This document shows positions 56,236-64,000 of a stretch of 64,000 nucleotides of DNA, in pieces; position 1 is the stretch's first letter; every line of letters starts with the position of its first letter. The notes under the pieces were generated by a model. It worked only from the letters and a program-made list of their open reading frames with translations, was not told where the DNA came from and did no database searches. A program made the position numbers and the translations under genes. The stretch comes from Ahaetulla prasina (taxonomy: Eukaryota > Chordata > Lepidosauria > Squamata > Colubridae). Location of the stretch: the NCBI RefSeq assembly GCF_028640845.1, contig NC_080540.1:131158420-131222419 (forward strand), written 5' to 3'.

Positions 56236-56399
56236 ATCTGGATTTCTTTCTGCATCCTCTCATCATGCCAACCACTGTGCAATTTTTAGAGGTGAGATTT
56301 TCTGGATTTAGAAGGTATTGAGAGACAGGATGGAGAATCCTATGCTGTAAGTCATGGGTCTCCAACCTTGGCAATTGAACTCCAAATTTCTGTTATTGA

Positions 56400-56723
56400 G
56401 ACATTTGTTCTCAATAAAAATTAAGTGAATTTTGCCTCATTTTGTGACCTTTCTTGCCACGGTGAAGTGAATCACTGCAGTTGCTTAGTTAATAACGTGG
56501 TTGGTAAGTGAAAAATGGCACCCCATTGACAAAAGGGACCCACATAACCCCAGGACACAGCAATCGTCATAAATATGAATCAGCTGCAAAGCATCTGAAT
56601 TTTGATGACATGACCATGGGGATGCTGCAGAAGTCGTAAGTGTGAAAAACGCTCATAGGTCACTTTTGTTCACAGCTGCATGTAACTTCACTAAATGAAC
56701 TCTTGCAAGTTGAGGACTATCTG
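56400..56723 (+). mobile_element. Tigger-like MITE, left end lost
   Basis: The body blocks ttttgtgacctttcttgccac and gaatcactgcagttgcttagtt and the right end gcaagttgaggactatctg with TA after it are present. The left terminus is missing or merged with a MITE scrap at 56347-56385. Confidence 0.75.
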
Positions 56724-56873
56724 TACTTCCTTCTATGATATCAAGGGGATTATTCAATGCATTAAAGGAGTGGGGGGGATTACTGAAGAGGGTGAGAAAA
56801 TCAGCCCGGGAATCAGGGAAATAGCAAATTCAAGTGACTTTTTTTTCTCTTTCATGGATTCCAATAAATAAAT

Positions 56874-57281
56874 GTATAAAACATATGAAGAACAGTTGCA
56901 GGAACTGGGTATGCCTAGTTTAATGAAAAGAAGGACTAGGGGAGACATGATAGCAGTGTTCCAATATCTCAGGAGTTGCCACAAAGAAGAGGGAGTCAAG
57001 CTATCCTCCAAAGCACCTGAGGGTAGAACAAGAAGCAATGGGTGGAAACTAATCAAGGAGAGAAGCAACTTAGAACTAAGGAGAAATTTCCTGACAGTTA
57101 GAACAATTAATCAGTGGAACGGCTTGCCTCCAAAAGTTGTAAATGCTCCAACACTGTAAGTTTTTAAGAAGATGTTGGATAACTATTTATCTGAAATGGT
57201 GTAGGGTTTCCTGCCTAAGCGGGGGGTTGAACTAGAAGACCTCCAAGGTCCCTTCCAACTCTGTTATTCTGTTATTCTGAA
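56874..57281 (+). mobile_element. CR1 LINE C-terminus and 3' end (plus)
   Basis: The frame 56872-57159 gives TYEEQLQELGMPSLMKRRTR, FQYLRSCHKEEGVKL, TRSNGWKLIKERSNLELR and NQWNGLPPKVVNAPTL. It ends with gtcccttccaactctgttattctgttattctg, the CR1 octamer-type tail. 5'-truncated. Confidence 0.95.
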
Positions 57282-58394
57282 AATGAGTAGAAACTCATAA
57301 AAAGATGGTGTTTAACAGAAGCTTTCAAGGAGCCTACAAAGGAAGTTCTCACATTCAGGTGAGGTACATAAATACCTGAAACTATAAACTGTTTCATTAT
57401 TCAACAAGGTTATTAAGAAAATGCTGGAGAATAAATTTGAGTTCTGCATATACTATTTTCTTATCATTTTAAAAAAAGACTTGTACCCACATCAGAAGAG
57501 AAAATCTATTTTCCATTTATTTTCTTGCCCAGTCTTTTTTTGCTGTCTCCAAGGGATCGTCTTCAGAGAAGTATCTAGTGATCTAAAGAGTAATGGTAGG
57601 GTACATTAGTGATCAGAAATGATACTGAGGTCTTGAATGTCTTTTCTTATGTTCAAATGCCTCATCCAGCCTCTTTTCCTTCACAACATACCTTTTATGT
57701 TTACTGGTTTAAACATATATTTTAGTGGCTCAACCATGATATGATCACACTTTTTACCTGGATGAAAGATGCTTGCAAAGATGCAAGAATTCTTTGAAAA
57801 ATCAAATTTGTGATTTTTTTTATTGTAAATGACCCTGTTGATAAAATGAGCAGCATTATATAAAAATTAATAAATATAGGGTCCCAGGACTACTACCTAC
57901 CAAAGCTTCAGTATTCTTTCTGCAAATAGTTATATCATAATAAAGTGTTTTTAGAAACCATACTATTCTATTTTATAAAATAAATTGTATCCTAAAAAAA
58001 CAGAGGAATCACATGCATTGTAGACAAATCATTTATTGTTTAGGGAAGTATCCTCTATTGTCTGCATAGTGTTAAGATAATAATAGTCCCTATGTAATTA
58101 GTTGGACCACTGAAGACTTGGGTGAAATGTTACCCATTTACCAGCAGATGGTACTCTTCACTTGGAGAAGATGGATACCCACGCTGCCTGAAAAATAAAA
58201 ACAAAAACCCACCACATATTGGGCATTTAACATTCTGTATAATTTGAAATAAAATAATAGTGTTATGTCTAAGTTGTATGTTTATAACACTATAAGAACT
58301 GGCATGTTTTCTGCATTGGTACCCAGATATTATGGGTAGTTTACAACAAATAATGTGCAAAAAATGAAGAGGAAGCATGTATCTCAGAGTGGTG
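57282..58394. other. mostly unclassified; duplicated ~145-bp block at 57738-57885
   Basis: The block from acctggatgaaagatgcttgc to tataaaaattaataaata recurs at 61522-61655 (see findings). The rest is unclassified. Confidence 0.6.
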
Positions 58395-59635
58395 AGAAAA
58401 ACTCACGACCAGTTCCCTTCCCAAACTTTGGTCACTAGCCACGGTCATCCCTGTCTTCAAAAAAGGAGACCCCAGCCTAGTTGAAAATTACAGACCTATC
58501 TCTCTATGCTGTGTCACCTGCAAAGTAATGGAATCTATCATCAACCAATCCATTACCCTCCACCTAGAAACAAACAACCTACTCTCTAATAAACAATTTG
58601 TTTTCAGAAAAAATTTATCATGTAACTTACAACTTCTTCACTGCAAAAACATATGGACTACAAATCTTGATCAGAGCAAAGCAATAGATGCAATCTACAT
58701 AGACTTCTGTAAAGCTTTCGACTCAGTAGTACATGATAAACCTCTCCTAAAACTAAAATCCTACGGCATTGGACAACAGCTTTCCTGTCAAAGAGACAAC
58801 AAGTGGTCAAAATTGGCAATCCTCTATCAAATCCTGTTCCTGGCAAAAGTGGCGTTCCCCAAGGCAGCGTTCTTGGACCAACACTCTTCATATTATACAT
58901 TAATGATCTCTGTGACTATATTACAAGTAATTGTGTTCTTTTTGCTGACGATGTCAAACTATTTAACATCACCAACAATACAACTACCCTTCAAAAAGAC
59001 CTTGACTTTGTATCTGAATGGTCTAAAACTTGGCAACTCCAAATCTCAACCAGCAAATGCTCAGTTTTACATATTGGAAAAAAAGAACCTAAACACTAAG
59101 TACAAGCTGCCACTAGACTTGAAATCCTGGGTTTAGAAAATTTAGAACTACGCCGCCTTTGACATGACCTGAGTTTAACTCATAGAATCTTCTTTTACAA
59201 TGTCCTTCCTGTCGAAGACTACTTTAGCTTCAATTGCAACAATGCACGAGCACACAATAGATTTAAATTTAATGTTAACCACTCCAATCTTGATTGCAGA
59301 AAATATGACTTCAGTAACAGAGTTGTTAATGCTTGGAATAAACTACCTGACTCTGTGGTCTCCTCCCAAAATCCCCAAAGCTTCACCCAAAATCTGTCTA
59401 CTATTGACCTCACCCCATTTCTAAGAGGTCTGTAAGGGGCGCGCATAAAAGCACATGCGTGCCTACCCTTCCTGTCCTATTGTTTCCTTTCGTTATATCC
59501 AATTAATATAGTTATTAATTGGATACTTATATATATATGCGTATATATTGTATAGTTATTACATGCTTATGCTTATATATACTGTGAGACAAAAATAAAA
59601 AATAAATAAAAATAAATAAAAAATGTGAAGAATCT
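58395..59635 (+). mobile_element. L3-like LINE, RT to tail, with two internal deletions
   Basis: Plus frames give VIPVFKKGDPS and YRPISLCCVTCKVMESII (58440-58550), then YIDFCKAFDSVVHDKPLL (motif A), [20 protein letters not shown] (motif B region), LFADDVKLFNI (motif C) and the C-terminus LTHRIFFYNVLPVEDYFSFN to LTPFLRGL. One deletion follows KSYGIG, another lies at ~59105 between the spacer and ATRLEIL. Frame shifts are present. The 3' UTR and (AAATA)n end at ~59635. Confidence 0.9.
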
Positions 59636-60048
59636 TGCAATTCCACTAATTTTAAATCTTCATTTAACAATCAAGTCTCTGTGTCCTTAGAATAGAATAG
59701 AGGTGGAAAGGACTTTGGAGGTCTTCATGTCCAGCCACTGCTCAAGCAGGAGAACCTATACTATTTCAGAGAAGTGGCTGTCTAGTCTCTTCTTAAAAAG
59801 CTCCAGTGATGGAACACCCATGATTTCTGAAGGCAAGCTGTTCCATTGGTTAATTGTCCTCACTGTTAGGAAGTTTCTCTTTAGTTCCAGGTTGCTTGCT
59901 TCTTTCTTTTATCACTTTCCAACCATTGTTTCTTCTCCTGGCCTCTGGTGCTTTGTAGAATAATTTGACTCACTCTTCTTGGTGGCAGCCCCTCAAATAC
60001 TGGAATACTGCTATCATGTCACCCCTAATTCTTCTTTTCTTTAGACTA

Positions 60049-60286
60049 GCCCAGGAGTTGGCAACCTTAAACACTCAAAGAGCCACTGGACCCATTTCTT
60101 ACAGAAAAACAAAACACAACATGGGGAGCCACAAAACCTGGGTGGGCGTGGCCAACTCGATGTCACTCACTCCCACTTAGTCACATGACCACCTAGCCAT
60201 GTCTACCCAGCCACAAAACTATTTTCTATGTCTCTCTCCCCCTCTACTTCTGTATCTCTGTGTCTGCCCCTCTCACAATTACTGTT
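60049..60286. mobile_element. partial hAT-like element
   Basis: Left end ccaggagttggcaacctt followed by cactcaaagagccactgg, as in hAT elements of the ggcaacctttaag class. The right end and the adjoining ~300 bp of CR1 are missing, so a deletion followed the insertion. Confidence 0.5.
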
Positions 60287-60362
60287 TTTGAGCCAGGTCT
60301 TGCCTAATCTGTACTTATATCTTTGATTTTTCCTGCCTAAAATATAAAACTTTACTTTTCTT

Positions 60363-60839
60363 CAGGGGTGAAATGCTCCCGGTTTGGACTGGATCGCGCA
60401 ATCTGGTAGTGATGGGGCTGGGTAGTTCGGAGAACCGGTAGCAAAAATCCCTGCCCCCCACACCGCCCACGCCTCGCTGTTCCTCTTCTCTGTCCCTGAA
60501 GCTCTTGGTGGTGATATAGCTGCAAACGGCCTTAAATGACTGCCGTGGTGCTTCAAAGGGCCGCACTACAGCTGATCAGCACTGTAGGCGGCTAGTAGAC
60601 AGGTGCCTCTATTTTTAAAGAAGGTAGACCAGTACCTCCCAAAAAAAGGCAATTGGTAGACCGGTGCCTTTTTTTTTAAAGAGGTACACCAGTGCGCTCC
60701 CAAGTTTTGTATACTTTGTTTATTATTTTTATTATTTATTATTGGCCATGCCCATTCAGTCACCTGACCATCAAGCCATGCCCACCAATTAAGCCACACC
60801 CACAGAACCGGTAGGGAAAATTTTTAGATTTCACCCATG
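60363..60839. mobile_element. non-autonomous hAT element (477 bp)
   Basis: Perfect 8-bp TSDs cttttctt at 60355-60362 and 60840-60847. Ends caggggtgaaatgctcc and ttttagatttcacccatg. Related to 21378-22443 by its right 110 bp. Confidence 0.95.
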
Positions 60840-61479
60840 CTTTTCTTCATATTAAAATTCATTTTGTTGGATAGGACCCATTGTTCAAGTTTGTCAATAT
60901 TTTTTTGGAACCAGGAGCTCGTCTTCTGGGGTGTTGGCTATTCCTGCCAGTTTACTGTCATCTGCAAATTTGATGAATTTCCCTTCTATTCCCTCATCTA
61001 AGTCAGTTATGAAGATATTGAAGAGTCCTGGCCTAAGACAGAGCCTTGTGATTCCTCAATATTTACTTCTCTCCATGTGAACGTAGTACAATTAAGGGCT
61101 ACTCATTGAGTACAGTTTGTCAGCCAGCTGCAAATCCATCTGGTGGTGATGTTGTCTACTCCACATTTTTCTAGCTTACCAAGAAGTAGGTTGTGGTCTA
61201 CTTTGTTGAATGCCTTGCTGAAGTCTAAGTATACTATGTCCACAGCATTTCACTTGCCCACTAATTTAGTCACTTTATAGAAGAATGGAATAAGATTGAT
61301 TTGGCATGATCTGTTTTTAAAAAAACTTGTGCTGGCTACTAGTTATAACTTTATTTGTTTCTAGGTGTTCTCAGATCTGTTTCTTGATTATCTTTTCCAG
61401 GATCTGCCCAGGTATTGATGTTAGACTGATTGGCTTGTAGTTTCCTGGGTCTGGTCTGTAGTTTCCTGGGCTATGACTT

Positions 61480-61896
61480 CATTTCATCAACTTAAGAGTG
61501 GTGTTCACTCTTCTTCTTTTTTTAACCTGGATGAAAGAGGCTTGCAAAGATGCTGGGATTCTTTGAAAACCAATGCTTGTGATTATTCTATTGTAAATGA
61601 CCCTGAGATTTTTAATAAAATGGGAAGTATTATATAAAAATTAATATATACAGTATAGTGCTCCAAATACATGAGTTTTAGCCTAATTTTATAATTATTT
61701 TAGGGCCTAAGCTTTCCTGAATCTCACAAAAGCTTAGGCCTTAAAATAATAACAATTTTTTAAAAAAACCACAGTTTTAAAAGGTGTTACAGACTCCGGT
61801 TTATAAATACAATAAGCATGATATAATTTTGGGACTTTTGTTTTCTTCAAATCTTGTAAACTTTTTATGGCAAGTGTATTTTTCCATCATAACTGT
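61480..61896. other. duplicated block and a perfect-arm hairpin
   Basis: 61522-61655 is the second copy of the block at 57738-57885. 61697-61750 is an inverted repeat with arms ttattttagggcctaagcttt and its complement around a ~14-base loop. Confidence 0.7.
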
Positions 61897-61904
61897 CCTT
61901 ATAC

Positions 61905-62163
61905 CAGGGGTGAAATCTAGCAGGTCTGGAGAACCAGTAGCGGAAATTTTGAGTAGTTCAGAGAACCGGCAAATACCACCTCTGACTGGCCCCAGAGTGG
62001 GGTGGGAATGGAGATTTTGCAATATCCTTCCCCCAGGAGTGGGGAGGGATTTTGCAGTATCCTTTCCCTGCCACGCTCACCAAGCCACGCCCACCAAGCC
62101 ACACCACACTCACCAAGCCACACGCACAGAACCGGTAGTAAAAAAAATTGAATTTTACCACTG
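61905..62163. mobile_element. non-autonomous hAT element (259 bp)
   Basis: TSDs ccttatac (61897-61904) and ccttgtac (62164-62171), one mismatch. Ends caggggtgaaatctagc and attgaattttaccactg. It is the inverse-oriented relative of 16749-17052, with the gcaatatccttcccccaggag block. Confidence 0.92.
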
Positions 62164-62171
62164 CCTTGTAC

Positions 62172-62803
62172 CTTATACTCCTATGCATCTGTTTTCCCCT
62201 TGGATGACCGCAGAAAGCAATGCATCTTTATACAATTCATTTTACCTTTTAAAATCATTCATTTGTACTTTTCTTTGACCAATTTCTGAATTCAACTTAA
62301 TTCAATGCAATGCAAGGTTACTTGGTATAGGATTAATAATGTTTGTTGCCTTCTTTATTAGTCCTTTATTATTTCTAGTAATTTATACTGGTTAATCTTA
62401 TGGATGGCTTTACAGTGCAAATGAGAGCAATCATCCCTCCATCAATCCAACCTGAAGGTTTGACAGAGCAGCTGATTGGAATGCTTGTTCCACATCTGCC
62501 GGTGGTAACTATTGCCACTTCTGAACAAGAGCATCAACCCATAGTTATGAACAATTAGGACAATTAGAACAACAGGTAGTAGTTCTCATTGTCATCTCTC
62601 CTTCATGAGAAAAATCTCTGCAGTTAATTCCTTTCTCACTGGGGATTGTTTTGACAACACCATGAGTGAAGGAGAAAACAATCCAGTGTGACTGCTTTTT
62701 TTTTATACAATTAATTTTAATTGCCTCGTGTAAGCTGAAGCAAAGCTCCAAGGAAGAATTATTGTAGAGATGTTTGGACCGTTTGTAAGCACACCAACAT
62801 TAA
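62172..62803. other. no recognised feature
   Basis: Unclassified sequence. Confidence 0.5.
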
Positions 62804-63480
62804 GAGCTGCCGTGATGCAGTGGTTAGAATGCAGTACTGCAGGATACTTCTGCTGACTGCCGGCTATTTGGCAGATCGAATCTCACCAGGCTGCAGGTTG
62901 ACTCAGCCTTCCATTCTTCCGAGGTGGGGAAAATGAGGACCCAGATTGTTGGGGGTAATTTGCTGACTTTGTAAACCATTTAGAGAGGGCTGTAAAGCAC
63001 TGTGAAGTGGTATATAAGCAGGGTTGGGCTCCCAGGGGTTCGGCAGGGTTCGAGCAATCCTCTAGCCAAGGATCGCCGAGGTTTGGCAAACCCCCAAATG
63101 CCACCCCTGGCTGGCCACTCCCACCCTGATCCACCCATGAGTCTCCATGAGGCCCGTTCATCATTCCAGGTAAAGGGGCCGCATGGAGGGTCTGGGAGGG
63201 CAAAAAATGGGCCTACCAGGAGTTCTGGAAGTCTGGAAATGGGCCTGTTTCTGGCCTACAGAGGGCCTCCAGACCCTAGGGGAAGCAGTTTTTGCTCTCT
63301 GAGAGGCTCGAGGAAAGCCTTCCGATACTGGGGAAGGTGAAAAACGCCCCCACCCCACCCCGTGGTGCAGACAGCCGACTAGGCCATGCCCACCATGGCC
63401 ACACACACCCAGCAACAGGGCAGTGAACCCGTTGCTAAAGGATCTGAAGCCCACCCCGTATATAAGTCTAAGTGCTATTT
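62804..63480 (+). mobile_element. tRNA-derived SINE, second type, split by a hAT element
   Basis: Head gccgtgatgcagtggttag (box A) and ggcagatcgaatctcacc (box B) at 62804-62895; body to tatataag (63011-63018), then the hAT element, then tatataagtctaagtgctatt. Same family as 10372-10608. Confidence 0.85.
63019..63458. mobile_element. non-autonomous hAT element (440 bp) inside a SINE
   Basis: Perfect 8-bp TSDs tatataag at 63011-63018 and 63459-63466. Ends cagggttgggct and aagcccaccccg are an imperfect inverted repeat. Excising it with one TSD rebuilds the SINE 3' end exactly. Confidence 0.93.
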
Positions 63481-63775
63481 CCAGATCCCTCACATCCTGG
63501 ACATAAACTGTTTCAACTCCTACCACCAAAACGACGCTACAGAGCACTGCACACCAGAACAGCTAGACACAAGAACAGTTTTTTCCCGAAGGCCATCACT
63601 CTGCTAAACAAATAATTCCATCAACACTGTCAAACTATTTACTAAATCTACACTACTATTAATCTTCTCATCGTTTCCATTACCAATCTCTTTCCACTTA
63701 TGACTGTATGACTGTAACTTTTTGTTGCTATCATTAAGGGTTAAATTGCAACCTATGACCATCATTTGTGATGGT
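63481..63775 (+). mobile_element. (ATTCT)n-tailed LINE, ORF C-terminus and partial 3' UTR
   Basis: The plus frame reads PDPSHPGHKLFQLLPPKRRY, RALHTRTARHKNSFFPKAIT and LLNK, then a stop at ~63605. The 3' UTR follows to atgaccatcatttgtg. The tail is missing. The C-terminal motif is shared with CR1/Rex-group LINEs of fish and reptiles. Confidence 0.8.
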
Positions 63776-64000
63776 CTGAGAAGGAAGTGCAGATTGGGAC
63801 TGCCGCCAAAGCAGCAAAAGTAAAAGAGGCCTTTGCAACTGATTTGCTGCAAAGATGTTGATGCAATAAGACGATTTTATAGGTCTGTAATCTATGAACC
63901 AGTTACTGCTTTCTCAAGTTTTGTTACTACAAATGCCTTAAAAGCCGATTCCCAGATTTTGTGCTTGTGAATCAGAGCTAAGTCATAAGCTCAGTTTCGT
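63776..64000. other. no recognised feature
   Basis: Unclassified sequence to the window edge. Confidence 0.5.

Larger units (their letters stand above)
59686..61478 (-). mobile_element. CR1 LINE, RT to 3' end, interrupted by hAT elements (minus)
   Basis: 3' end at 59686-60048 (ctttggaggtcttcatgtcc ..). The RT part from 60848 to 61478 includes the complement of FADDxKL (tcatctgcaaatttgatga) and of NYRPISLTS at ~61440. The middle is cut by a partial hAT at 60049-60286 and the hAT at 60363-60839. There is a small tandem duplication at 61436-61470. Confidence 0.85.

Overview
The window looks like a transposon-dense, non-coding stretch of a squamate reptile genome, most likely a snake. That call rests on the mix of repeats: a tRNA-derived SINE with a (CCTTTA)n tail matching the Sauria SINE type, several LINE lineages (CR1, L2, an L3-like CR1 relative, L1, and a LINE ending in (ATTCT)n), Penelope-like elements with GIY-YIG nuclease remnants, Tigger-like MITEs, and many small hAT elements with intact 8-bp target-site duplications (TSDs). 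The LINE with the pentanucleotide tail fits the microsatellite-seeding LINEs described in snakes. I see no complete host gene. The only candidate host exon is a 64-codon Kazal-like segment at 34326-34517. Nearly every long open frame belongs to a decayed retroelement or to a microsatellite read through.

Layout. 1-4.3 kb: 3' ends of two LINE families and a 539-bp hAT element. 4.8-5.5 kb: a retroviral solo LTR with a small hAT MITE inside. 5.9-9.7 kb: a nest in which an L1 is split by a CR1, and the CR1 carries two solo LTRs of one family in opposite orientations. 9.7-13.4 kb: two SINE types, a palindromic hAT MITE, an L2 and paired Tigger-like MITEs. 15.2-19.6 kb: a Penelope-like element with an inverted truncated partner, interrupted by two hAT elements and ending in a hammerhead-ribozyme-like motif. 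20.9-24.2 kb: an old L2 copy interrupted by a 1.07-kb hAT element. 26-30 kb: a CpG-rich LTR-like segment, then an L3-like LINE that keeps both ends, ORF1 and the endonuclease but has lost its reverse transcriptase.

31-37 kb: Tigger-like and hAT elements around the candidate exon. 39-43.6 kb: a CR1, a Sauria-type SINE and a 2.4-kb L1-type insertion without ORF2. 44-46.4 kb: a SPIN-like hAT element and a TA-flanked MITE, each interrupted by an L2. 47.6-51 kb: two L3-like LINEs in inverted orientation, an L2 and a Penelope-like 3' end. 52.6-57.3 kb: hAT, Tigger, SINE, a Penelope palindrome and a CR1 3' end. 58.4-64 kb: an L3-like LINE, a CR1 cut by hAT elements, more hAT elements, and a SINE split by one of them.

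These sequences do not form a pathway. What they record is an order of insertion: old L2 and L1 copies received CR1 and L3 copies, and those were later cut by LTRs and hAT elements. Coordinates with paired TSDs are exact to the base; other boundaries are good to about 5-30 bp. Family names come from reading motifs without a repeat library.
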